A stretch of DNA of 60,675 nucleotides. Origin: Parasitella parasitica. Taxonomy: Eukaryota > Mucoromycota > Mucoromycetes > Mucorales > Mucoraceae. Of this stretch, positions 24,653 through 34,803 are shown in pieces. The DNA is taken from the NCBI GenBank assembly GCA_025201805.1, contig MU619254.1:88014-148688 (forward strand), read 5' to 3'. A program made the translations under genes and the position numbers. How positions within the stretch are numbered: position 1 is the first letter of the stretch; the number at the start of each line of letters is the position of its first letter. Under the pieces are notes generated by a model. That model was given only the letters and a program-made list of their open reading frames with translations, searched no databases and was not told the DNA's origin.

Positions 24653-26477
24653 ATGTACTTTCACAACATGGACATTTGCTCGCCCGATGACATTTCCCCA
24701 CCTGCCACACCGCCCAATTTCAACTTTACTGCACAGAGCAGCAGCAGCACTCCGCTGCCAACTCTATCAAGCAGCAATAGACCATCACAAAGACTAAAGA
24801 CATCGCAAAACTCACCGTCTTCCCTTTCCAACGAGTTCTCGTTCAACGAGGACCAACTAAGTCACCTTCGACATCTCACACAATCTTTCCAGCAACTGCC
24901 ACCACAGCAGAAGCAATTTCTGCTCCATGAAATCATAAACAGCTGTGACAACTCCCAGCTTACCTATCTCAGCGACTTGATTGCCCCACGGTTAAAGATC
25001 GACTTTCTTAAAGAATTACCTATTGAAATATCGCTGCATATTCTCACTTTTATTGATGACCCAAAGACACTGGCAAGAGCGGCAACAGTGTCTACGCTGT
25101 GGAACTCGCTATTGAAAGACGAGGCTACTTGGAAAGCGCTGTGCATGAAGCATCAGTATCGTAGACGTAATTCAAGCATATGCGGCGGAGAACTTCTGGA
25201 ACCACCGAGTCAACGCCGAAATTTCTCTTACAGAGAATATTTCAAACGGAAATACAATATCGCTGCTGCCTGGGCTCATGGCGGTAAAGTCAAGGTTGTA
25301 GATGACGGCTTTGGCGATGGCTTGGTCACCTCGTTGCAATATGACGAGAAATACATTGTTGTTGGTTGCGACAATCACAGGATTGAAGTGTTTGATACAA
25401 ACACCGCCGAGAAGGTGCGGACATTGGAGGGCCATGAAGGTGGTGTCTGGGCTCTCCAATTCAAAGGTGGTGAGAAACATGATCCTGAGCGTATTCTAGT
25501 AACTGGAGGCTGCGACAGGTAGGTTTCAATCTTGATAAACTAGTACATTGCATTGACTCGTTGGAAATCGGAACAACAGAGATGTTCGTGTATGGAACCT
25601 GAATACTGGCCAGTTACGTCACACGCTGCGTGGTCATAATTCCACTGTTCGCTGCCTCAAGATGAAAGACAAGAGAATCGCTGTGACGGGATCAAGAGAT
25701 ACAACCATGCGAGTATGGGATATACAACGAGGAGTGCTTTTACATGTATTGTTGGGGCATCAAGCTAGCGTTCGCTGTATGGAAATCAGTGGCAATATTG
25801 TAGTGTCTGGTTCTTACGATTCAACAGCAAGAGTATGGGATTTACGCACTGGAAGATGTCTTCACGTACTCACTGGCCATTATACTCAAATATATGCCAT
25901 TGCATTCGACGGACACAAAATCGTTACAGGCTCTTTGGATTCCAACATCCGAGTGTGGTCAGCTGAAACTGGACAGTGTCTTGCCACCTTGCACGGACAT
26001 ACATCTCTTGTTGGACAGCTTCAGTTATCAGGAACCACTTTAGTAAGCGGTGGCTCTGATGGGTGCTTGAGGTAAAACATATACGCATCCTGCTATGATT
26101 TTGCCAACGTTGTAACATTTGATTATCTATTTAGAGTTTGGGATCTTCAACACTACGAATGCATTCAACAAATCTCAGCTCATGATAATTCGGTGACGTG
26201 TCTACAGTTCGACGATCGTCGTATGGTGAGCGCTGGCAACGATGGAAGGATTAAGCTTTTCGATATAAAGCAAGGACGTTTGATCCGGAATTTTACTAAA
26301 CCTGCAAAGACTGTTTGGAAGATCCAGTTTTCAGAAACTAAGGCTGTGGTATTGATGCAACGTAAACGATCCTCAAGCTCGGAGGAGGGGAAAACTGTCA
26401 TGGAAGTCCATGATTTCGATATTGGCGACATTGAAGACTATACACCTTCTCCTTCAGATATGATTATTGATAATTGA
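24653..26477 (+). CDS. F-box/WD40 protein, Cdc4/FBXW7/Pop-like SCF substrate receptor
   Basis: Substrate-recognition subunit of an SCF ubiquitin ligase, by family. The start at 24653 (MYFHNMDICSPDDISPPATP) is the first ATG after the CT tract; a second in-frame ATG is at 24668. A Ser/Pro-rich N-terminus and a helix (EDQLSHLRHLTQSFQQLPPQ) precede the F-box: KELPIEISLHILTFIDDPKT then LARAATVSTLWNSLLKDEAT. Seven or eight WD40 repeats follow, e.g. VRVWNLNTGQLRHTLRGHNS, VVSGSYDSTARVWDLRTGRC and IVTGSLDSNIRVWSAETGQC. Introns lie at about 25519-25579 and 26072-26134. The overall order and the closely spaced GH-WD repeats fit Cdc4/FBXW7 better than Met30. The tail is acidic. Confidence 0.93.
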
Positions 26478-27356
26478 TACCAACTGTTTTAATATTATTT
26501 ATTTTTTTTGTACACACACTCGATCAATCACACATACACATAGTTTATACGCATGCACAAGGCTCAAAAATCTAAAAATAAATTACTCTTTTGCAAGTAT
26601 GTGTATTGATGTTACTGCAGGTGTCGCATTTTTCAACTGATATATACTGATACTTGTAAAATGCCACATAAATACACCAGACTCCGTTGTTTGTTGTCAC
26701 CGTTACATTTTCATGCAATTGTACAAAAACCAGGAGTGGCATTCACTTGCATGCTGTGCGTCGACAGCGGAAATTTGACCAACAATCAAAACCATGTATC
26801 TCATTAGTAGACAATACAAATGGTCTCCGTCTTTCCCTGGCGGTATGAATGGCAAAAGAAAGGGGTGGGGGTGGGGTGGCACTGTCTTGCTTTTCATAAT
26901 ATATATTTGATGTGTAGATACAATTCTTTTCGTAAAGCGGCAGAGCCAACGCCAGCCGAATCGTGTTGGTGGCTATAGTATTCAAATGTATAACATCCGT
27001 TCAGGGGTACAGCATTTTCTTCTACATACATTAAGTACATTATTAAAAGTAAACAAGCGGATTACACTCCAGCTAGCGTATTTTATACCGCATACATGTA
27101 AAGAAGATGGGAAGAATCCCAAGTTTAAACTGAAGATGTGTCACTTTGGATCTTTGTTTGATTTAGGTAATCAACACCAGATGATTAGTGTTTTGTGTCT
27201 ATGGTTTTCATAGACGTTTTAAAAGTAAGATGTGATATTGTATATTATAAAAGTAGGTTGTAAAAATTGAAAAAATGAAAAGAAAAAAAAAAGTTACACA
27301 TTAAATAAGGTGGTAAAAGGTTAAATTATAATATTACTGAGTGTGATGCTTTGGGA
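26478..27356. other. Intergenic, both neighbours' 3' ends
   Basis: Contains 3' UTR sequence of the F-box/WD40 gene (+) and of the syntaxin gene (-). Several shadow-length open frames exist but none has coding character. A G-rich run (GGGGTGGGGGTGGGGTGG) lies near 26861-26878. Confidence 0.55.
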
Positions 27357-29008
27357 TTATTTGTTGTTGTTGTTGCTGCTATTGCTATTGCCGCCAACAC
27401 CCTACGGATAAAGAGTTAGTTAAAGAACATTAAACAAGTACGAGGATTTAACTTACAGGATGTCCAAAGCCGAACCACCAGACAAGGATAGCAATAACTA
27501 CAGCGAGGATGATGGCAATGAAGAAACAGCACCATTTTTTCTACAGGCACAAAAAGAGAGCGAGATTTAATGCGTTGTCTTTCGACTTTTGATGGCAAAA
27601 ACTTACTGCACGTGTGGATCTAGCAAGAATGATTGCTCTGTCAACGTGTTTTACACCTTGTTCGACGTCGGCGTGGGTGTTCTCGGCATTGTTTTCGACT
27701 TGATCAAGAACTTGTCCCTGTTCTTCCACCATCATTTGCATGTCTTCAAACAACTGAGCAAGTTCCTATTCGAAAAGAAACCCCAGTTGGATTATGCTAG
27801 ATAAATTGGTTTACTGCCCTTCTCTTACCAAAATAGTCTTTTGGATGCGTTTAATGTCATCATGTCTTGTCTGGACTTCGGATAACACAGCCTTTGCTTG
27901 ACCTGATCTACTGTTTTGCATCAACTACAGCAGAATGCAAAGAGTTAGTATCAATAATGCGGTCCAATGGATGCAAGTATACATTACACTTTGTGCAAAT
28001 ATTTGATTTTGTTGATCTGAATCAATAATATCATCTACTTCTTCAGCAGTAACATCTTGGTTGACTACTTTACGGGTTAGTTTTATGGATCAACGGTATG
28101 GCAGTGTTTACGCACCAATTCTGATTTGTCTTTCAACACGCTGTCTATATTTTTGGTTAAATGTGCCCTCCACATCTTTGTATCTTTGAATACTAGTGAT
28201 GAATTCCTTCTTGACTCTAGACACCTATAACACACAGTGTCAATAAAAAAAAAAAAAAAAAAAAAAAAAACAATCATAGCTTTTGTACTTGATTTACCTG
28301 AGCCCTTCGAATATTCAAATCAGAATTTTTGGGGTGTCTTGCATTACTAGACTCAAGAGCCTTAATTCTATTTTTAATGTTGTTGTTCATGCTTGAGGTG
28401 TCTTGGACAAATTGAGAGAGCTGCTTCGAATTCTGCTTCCATTGCTGCTCGTTGATGCTAACAAGCGATGAATCATGTAGTTCACTGATTAGGTCGATGT
28501 TACGATTGACATTTTTGATTGAAGATGAAATATCATCTACCTATTTTCTACACTCAACTTTGTGTTCCCCTAATTTCTCCTTTTTTTTTTTTTTTTTTTT
28601 TTTTGGGATGTAATCCCCTTACCTCTGCTAAGAAACCCTCCATCGTTGAAATATCGGTTTGAGCTGCAGATGCAACATCAGTTTGAGTATGATGTCTTTC
28701 CTCCATTTCGTAAGTTGAAGTTCTGGATTCATTAGTCGTAGTGGTTTGTTCATATCTTTGATTACTACTGTTGCCAGGTGTGCGTGCTGGTCCAAAGGCA
28801 TCAGTGCTATATATTAGTAACATAAACGAGTTAATTTTAAAGCTGTATTACAAAGACAGCAATGGCTACTACTTTACCTATCTGAACCGCCCTAAAAAAT
28901 TCGCACATTTAGAAATGTTAATAATATAGCACTCGTACTCAAATAGTGCATTCTTACACGAAGGTCGGCCATACGGTCTCTACTGATAGTATATCTAGTG
29001 TTACTCAT
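27357..29008 (-). CDS. Sso1/2-type plasma-membrane syntaxin (t-SNARE)
   Basis: A Qa-SNARE for exocytic fusion at the plasma membrane. The start is at 29008 (MSNTRYTISRDRMADLRGG), followed by a Gln/Thr-rich N-peptide. The Habc bundle includes DISSSIKNVNRNIDLISELH and RRAQVSRVKKEFITSIQRYK. The syntaxin signature and SNARE helix follow: RHDDIKRIQKTILELAQLFE then DMQMMVEEQGQVLDQVENNA, with the layer-0 Gln in LAQLFEDM/VEEQGQ context. A C-terminal anchor WCCFFIAIILAVVIAILVWW ends in a GNSNSSNNNNK lumenal tail. Around nine exons. Two introns contain long homopolymers (A-run 28247-28270 and T-run 28582-28605 on the plus strand). Confidence 0.93.
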
Positions 29009-29984
29009 GATTTTAAAAGCAATGAAAAGAAGGAAATAAGGTACAAAGAAAAGAGAAAAAGAGAGGCAGCTGAAAAAGGAGTGGATATGATAGTTATAAA
29101 AATAAAGTGTGAAAGAGGGGTGAGCAAAGCTACTTTACTGTGGTAGAAGCATTTGTTTCCTTGGTAACACCTTGGCACAAAGATAATCTACTTGATCTTT
29201 TTTCAAGACGATCTTTCCGTTAGCTTTAATTCTTCTTGATATTTAAAATCGAATGCTGATATCATCTTGATTTTTTTCTAGCCAAGTTGAACATGTTTTA
29301 GAAATTCTTATCCTGTAATCCAACACACTATTATTACACATAGAAGAGTAAATATATTTCGTACAACCTCAAAATTTGATGAGGATTCTACAACATTTTC
29401 TCTGTTGTGCATTTGTAAAGGCACAACAATTCTTTTTCTTTGATGAACTTTATTTTATACAGGTTATAAACAGACAAATGTTGGTTGTAGATCACTTTGA
29501 TGATTTTGCTTTGACGAATAGCTGCAGTAGTTGACAAAATGTTTTTTTGTGTCACATGTAATAAACTTGTCTTGGTGTTTAGACAGATCCAAAACTTTTT
29601 ATGTCCAAGTACTCTCGCGTATAAATTATATACGACTTGATTCCCACAATGTATTTGATCAAGATCATCTTTACTGCATATTCATCACGCTGTTGCTGCA
29701 AATGTTGCTGATTTCGTCACTAGGTCGACAAACATCTTTGTGTCGGATGCCACATCACATTATTACTGTCGCGCTTATAACCGTCTGGTCAAAATAAATA
29801 TCATTAATCATTTATAGGATCAATTTCAGAATACCGTAAGCTTACTTGTAAAATCTAGTCTGCAACACTAAAGAGATCTTTCATACCGTCTTTTATCACA
29901 TTATTTTATTAGGTGTTGCTCATAACCAATGTAAGCAATCGATTATTAGCTAAAGAGGGTATATATGTGATCATTTAATATACT
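29009..29984. other. Intergenic, no gene seen
   Basis: Promoter side of the syntaxin gene and downstream of the F-box gene. AT-rich; the open frame at 29531-29797 has no coding character. Confidence 0.55.
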
Positions 29985-30926
29985 TTATAAACGAGTAGAA
30001 AAGCTGGGTGTATCTAAAGTAGATGCTGTGAGCCCACCGATGATTGGCACCATTTGTACGCGCATCGATCTTTCCACTGGTGACATGTGTTGGTATTTTT
30101 GTTGCCACCAATCGCCAGTTTCTGCAACTGCATTTCTTTGTGAATTAGCTGGCAATCGTGAGCTTGTAGTAAACAATCTGCCGTCAATTTGCCTGCGAGT
30201 AGGCTTGTTATGAAGTGTGTCAAACACACGATGAATTATCTTTTTAGGTCGAGCTAAAAATTCAAAATGACACTCGAATCCTAAAGGTTCGACCCAGCGT
30301 TCGCCTGGCCTTTGCTTGGTTTCATCCTGTGGTGTTTTTGTAATCTTGTAGGCAATGAAGACTCGTTGCTGTCTAGAGTTGTGATGGTGCTTATGTATGC
30401 CAATGTCTTTTATATCCAGGGACAAGGATGATTTGAGAAGGTTATGTACCAACAATGCATCGTTAGCTTCAGCAAAATCAGGGCCAACCAGGCACGCCTT
30501 GTACAAGGTTGGCTTACGAAGTAGTCTAGAAGTATACATTCTCACGCTGACTGGTTTGACCGGAGTGAACGCTAGTCTTGAATCTGTAGTCTTTGTCAAC
30601 TTGAAATCCACAGTAAATCGCCAACGATTTTCTTGGTCAAAGCATAGTCTTAAGAGGCAGTTACTAGTGTCTAAAAGTTTCTCAGCAAGCACTTTTCTTG
30701 TAAGTATCCTCAATTTGTAGTTGAGGATCAAAGACATTGTTAAAAGATCTGGAATTGACAAATATTGAAGAATAGTAATGATAACTTCGTTTGGAAATTG
30801 AGATAAAGTTTTTTCCCCGCAACATTGTTTTAATGCTTGATTTTTTTGACTGAATTTAGCAATACGCATGTTTCTTGGTATATGAGCAGAGAGATTAGAT
30901 AGAGAATTGTTTTGATGATAATGCAA
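29985..30926 (-). CDS. F-box protein of unknown specificity
   Basis: A single-exon 313-residue protein. An F-box is visible near residues 42-85: LSQFPNEVIITILQYLSIPD then LLTMSLILNYKLRIL, matching the LPxEVxxxILxxL pattern. The rest has no WD40 or LRR repeats. It is a globular region with WRFTVDFKLTKTTDSRLAFT and RWVEPLGFECHFEFLARPKK, ending in a disordered tail. By family it would link a substrate to Skp1/Cul1, but the substrate domain is not recognised. Basic composition overall. Lack of introns is unusual beside its neighbours. Confidence 0.75.
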   Translation of the reverse strand: MHYHQNNSLSNLSAHIPRNMRIAKFSQKNQALKQCCGEKTLSQFPNEVIITILQYLSIPDLLTMSLILNYKLRILTRKVLAEKLLDTSNCLLRLCFDQENRWRFTVDFKLTKTTDSRLAFTPVKPVSVRMYTSRLLRKPTLYKACLVGPDFAEANDALLVHNLLKSSLSLDIKDIGIHKHHHNSRQQRVFIAYKITKTPQDETKQRPGERWVEPLGFECHFEFLARPKKIIHRVFDTLHNKPTRRQIDGRLFTTSSRLPANSQRNAVAETGDWWQQKYQHMSPVERSMRVQMVPIIGGLTASTLDTPSFSTRL

Positions 30927-31877
30927 TAAAAGGAGAAAGGGGCATTTGTTTTTTTTATCGCTTGTTTTATCGTATTCAATTGGTTCAAAGAATCATCAAA
31001 TTTGATTTTAACAGCCAATACAATCTTCCATGCATCATTAGACGAACACACGTTACACATCTCATAAATCGCTCCAACTTTGTATTCGATACTGACTCAT
31101 GTAGGGAAAGAGTCATGAGATTATTGCTCCACATCATGAAAAGTTGTAACCATTATCATCTGTGAATTTCAAATTACACAGTTTCTGTAGCTGTGTCATA
31201 CAAGAGCTATAACGGGATGATAGCTCCAATGGCTCTGGATTGCTTGGCAATTGCAAAAATATCTCCAGGACTTTTATAGCTGTTTTTTTCAGCATCATCT
31301 ATCTTTGCATGTTAAAGTTCTGGAAACGCTAATGCAATTGGCGATAGCCTTAAATGCAATTATAAGCAACGATATACCTTCAAGGTCATTTTCTCANNNN
31401 NNNNNNAAAAAAAAAAAAAAAAAAAAAAGCTTCATGTACGATGGTTTTTATTCCAAACTATTCCATCATTACGTTCACTATTTTTGATTTTTTTTATCTA
31501 GTGTTGAACTGCACCATTTTCGATACATACAACAACGTCATGATCAACATTCACTGAACAGATTACGTAAAGAAAAACTTTAAAAAATGAGCGAGATTTG
31601 TGTATTGTTACATTCAGTTGAATCCTATTCAACAAAATGTGCTTGTGGCTAGCATGACGTAAATACCACTCTTCGTTTGTGAGCATAAGGTATACGGAAA
31701 GAGTCATACAACAAGACCCGAAAGACAGCTTGACCCAAGACCTATAAATACAGTAGAAAATTATGCAGCGATTTCTACTTTCATCCCAATTTTATAACGG
31801 AAACTAATCTATAACGTAAGTTCATCAAAGCAAGACAGCTAAAATAGTCATTGATTGCTGTACAACTGCTCCATAGA
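30927..31877. other. Intergenic containing an assembly gap
   Basis: Ten N bases at 31397-31406 are followed by a run of about 22 A (31407-31428), so the gap probably marks a homopolymer that broke assembly. Near 31265-31395 (+) the frames read in short fragments without an intact ORF. The right end is a 5' UTR with a likely intron (GTAAGTTC at about 31817 to CCATAG at 31876) just before the next start. Confidence 0.6.
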
Positions 31878-32249
31878 ATGTCTGATAACAATTTTGATGT
31901 CAATGGTGCTGCTACCAACTTTTCCAAGACCTGCAGCTACAGTGAACTTGGCAACAAGAAAGGTGAATACAAGTATAACTTTGCCTGTATTCCTTCCAAT
32001 GCTACAAATACCAACGACGCCCAATGTATTCGCTTTGCTCCTGAAAAAATGCCTGATACTTTTAATTGTGATTACTTTTTTGGCGGACAATGGCGCAATG
32101 TTACCGAGCATGAGGGATTAACGTGTGTCGGTAACTGTCAAGGTCCTCCTGAAGCCAAGACAGTAGGTGCTGCTGCTACTGCCTACCCCAGCTTTGCTCT
32201 CATGTTTACTGCTTTGTTTATGGTTTTCATGTTTTTTAAACGTAATTAA
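31878..32249 (+). CDS. Small cysteine-rich protein with C-terminal membrane segment
   Basis: The start MSDNNFDVNGAATNFSKTCS directly follows a likely 5'-UTR splice acceptor. The 123-residue product has six Cys (KTCSYSE, FACIPSN, AQCIRFA, FNCDYFF, LTCVGNC) and sequons NFS, NAT and NVT. A single hydrophobic segment at the C-terminus (YPSFALMFTALFMVFMFF) is followed by KRN. The Cys and sequons suggest an extracellular domain, but no N-terminal signal peptide is visible, so either a 5' signal exon is missed or the protein is tail-anchored. A C-terminal segment of this kind could also act as a GPI signal. No named family is recognised. Confidence 0.65.
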   Translation: MSDNNFDVNGAATNFSKTCSYSELGNKKGEYKYNFACIPSNATNTNDAQCIRFAPEKMPDTFNCDYFFGGQWRNVTEHEGLTCVGNCQGPPEAKTVGAAATAYPSFALMFTALFMVFMFFKRN

Positions 32250-32501
32250 GCTATATTTTATATACCTACACTACAGAGAATTGTAAAACCTCTCTTCTAC
32301 TAGTGATTTACCACGTCAAATTTACTGTTTCCTTAATGTAAATAAACCATCCAGCTACATAATCATATGTGTACAAGAAACCTCGAGCTAATTTGATTGG
32401 ACAAACATTTCCCATTAAAGAGGAGCGAGAGCACTCCCAAAATGCTCTCATATGTTACTTTTTTTTCTCTTCTCTCTCTCTCTTCTAAACTTGTTGATAA
32501 T

Positions 32502-32985
32502 ATGGAGGAGGACAAGGTGCTAGAGAAACTAATTGATAAATACAAGGAGAAGGATCCATCTAAAGGTTTGCCCGTATTTTGGGATGCGATTTCAGGAAGA
32601 CTGAAGTTTCGCTATAGTTGTAATCGTCTTTCAAGCAATCGGCAACGCTCCCATCTTGAAGCAAAAAGTATTCAAATTAGCAGCATCGAATAAATTCCAA
32701 ACAGTGATACAATTTCTTCGTAAAGAGCTTCGATACCAAGGGCCAGATCCTCTGGTAAGTTGTCCCTTACAGATAAATGACTGGTTGCATAATTCTTTGT
32801 TATAGTTTCTGTATATTAATAGTGCATTTTCTCCTTCGCCTGACGAAACTATATCCAATCTTCACAAGGTAAACGCATGAACGGATCAAGGAAACGTATG
32901 TTTGATATGCTGAAATTATTTCCAGTGCTTTAATACAGATGGCCATTTAATAGTCAACTATTGCACAACTGCAGCATGGGGATAA
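32502..32985 (+). CDS. ATG12: Ubiquitin-like autophagy protein Atg12
   Basis: A ubiquitin-like modifier conjugated to Atg5 in autophagosome formation. Exon 1, MEEDKVLEKLIDKYKEKDPS, joins over a 52-nt intron to VVIVFQAIGNAPILKQKVFK, the Atg12 core. Then come LAASNKFQTVIQFLRKELRY and QGPDPL, an intron, FLYINSAFSPSPDETISNLH, another intron, and KCFNTDGHLIVNYCTTAAWG-stop. The terminal Trp-Gly is the Atg12 C-terminus used by Atg7/Atg10 and needs no processing. The N-terminal extension is short (about 20 residues) compared with yeast Atg12, as in animals. Three introns, all GT..AG. Confidence 0.97.
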
Positions 32986-33166
32986 AAAGAAGGAGGAAGC
33001 GCAACAGGTTTATTTGATGATATTATGATTAAAGTAGTAAAAAAGAATGTACAAAAAAGCAAAATGAAAAAAAAAAAGGGACAAGATATACATGATTGTT
33101 GATTCTACAAACAATGGCAAGGAGGGGAGGGTCTATATTAAACTAAAATAAAATAAAATAAAAAGA

Positions 33167-34417
33167 TCAAGTCGAAGATGGCAACGGTGGTAATGGCTGT
33201 TTCGGCGGTGCTGTCAAAGGAGGGGTTCCTCTGCCAGACGACGATGTTATAGTAGATGTAAACGAGGCTGGCCGGTTTTTTATCACATTTGTCAAGAGAT
33301 CAATCGATGATCTCCTTAAGACTGAGTTTCGCTGGTTGCTGTTCAATCGTCGCAGTAAGTCTTCTCTTTCGTTTAATAGCTGCGTAAGCAATTCACGCTT
33401 ATTGTCCAACTCGATCCGTTGTACTTCTACTTGTTCTTTGAGCAGTTCATCTGAAGTCGCTTTTATCTTGGCCTCGAGCTTTGTTATTAACTCGTCCTGC
33501 TTCCTGACTACCTGCTTCAGTGCCTTGGTCTCTAATCGCTGTGTTTCCAAGTCGGCAACGTATTTCATCAACGTCATTTGAGCGCCTCTGTCGCAATCAA
33601 TCAGCTTGTCATTAAGGATTTCAATTTCTTCCTGCTGTGATTGTATTTGACTTGCGCTTTTTTCGTCGAATAGCTGCATCTCGTCCCCCTTGTCTTGACC
33701 ATCAGACATCTCTTCGTATACGTTCAGCAGGTCATTCATGTAAGCATCGTTATTTTGGTTTTGAAGCTTCTGCTCGTCTTCAATCACGATGTCTTGTTGA
33801 TCAATTTGACTAAATGCAGGAGATAATGGACTCGATATCGGCACGTTTTGTTTCTGTTCGTCCAGCTCTTTTTCAAAAAGGTCTCTCTCTTCAGACACCT
33901 GCTCAAGCTTCAGGGCCAGGTATTCTACTCGAATCTCGTAATCTCGCACTTTAGTCGCATCCGACGAGAATTTCTCTACGTCTTGTTTTAATGTTTTTAT
34001 GTATTCTTCTGCAGCTAAATTTTGATCAATTAACGACTGGAAAAGATCTACAAGTTCAGATGCAATTGAATCAAATTTAAACAAAGAATTTGCATCTCTG
34101 GGGATTTGTGCTACATTGACTTTGTTGCGCTGCTGTGATGAAGGCGATTCTGGGGGGGATGTCAATTTATTTGCTGTTTGGGATGGCGTTGATGGCGGCG
34201 ATGGCTGCTCAAACCGCTGCATCATGGAAGCAATTCCGCTTGTTGTAGCTGAATTTCGATTACTGCTCTGGAGGATGGTGGTTGTAGGCGAAGCTGCCGG
34301 TGATGGCGGTAACACCTTTTCATCTGTCATTATAATTTTTCTCTTTGGCACTGGTGCTTTTGGTGTATTAACTGGCTGCGATTTGTTTAGACGAGCTACT
34401 ACGTCCTGGACACCCAT
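33167..34417 (-). CDS. Coiled-coil protein, family not recognised
   Basis: A single-exon, 416-residue protein beginning MGVQDVVARLNKSQPVNTPK. The first 130 residues are Pro/Ser/Thr rich. From about residue 135 there are heptad-like helices: ELVDLFQSLIDQNLAAEEYI, VRDYEIRVEYLALKLEQVSE, then ETKALKQVVRKQDELITKLE and LLTQLLNEREDLLRRLNSN. The tail is Ser/Thr/Pro rich and ends in a poly-proline PPKQPLPPLP, a potential SH3 ligand. This suggests a cytoskeletal or polarity scaffold, but that is inference. Convergent with ATG12, with 181 bp between stops. Confidence 0.8.
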   Translation of the reverse strand: MGVQDVVARLNKSQPVNTPKAPVPKRKIIMTDEKVLPPSPAASPTTTILQSSNRNSATTSGIASMMQRFEQPSPPSTPSQTANKLTSPPESPSSQQRNKVNVAQIPRDANSLFKFDSIASELVDLFQSLIDQNLAAEEYIKTLKQDVEKFSSDATKVRDYEIRVEYLALKLEQVSEERDLFEKELDEQKQNVPISSPLSPAFSQIDQQDIVIEDEQKLQNQNNDAYMNDLLNVYEEMSDGQDKGDEMQLFDEKSASQIQSQQEEIEILNDKLIDCDRGAQMTLMKYVADLETQRLETKALKQVVRKQDELITKLEAKIKATSDELLKEQVEVQRIELDNKRELLTQLLNEREDLLRRLNSNQRNSVLRRSSIDLLTNVIKNRPASFTSTITSSSGRGTPPLTAPPKQPLPPLPSST

Positions 34418-34803
34418 TATTAGAAACTTATTGTATTATGTAAAAGAGAGGAAAAGAAACGAAGAAGAAAAAAATGGAAAGGAGAGCAAATTAAATGTAT
34501 CGTTACTTTATAGCTGTAAGCCAATGAGTTATGAAAATTTCATTCAAGCTCGTGCATTTGGCCAAGTGCCTTGTCTTAAAGAGGTAATATCAAGCATGGT
34601 TTTGTGTACCTAAAATTTACTAAAATGATTAGATTTGATGTGCAAAAAGCACTATTGTACTGCCTCCGCTTGTCAGCCATTGTAACCCTTGAAAGGTATA
34701 TAGACTTGACGTGAGCATTATTGTACAAACCTGTTTGCACTAATAAAAGAGATGAACATCTATTCGACGTGAATTTAATAAATGCTAATAATACATGGTT
34801 TAT

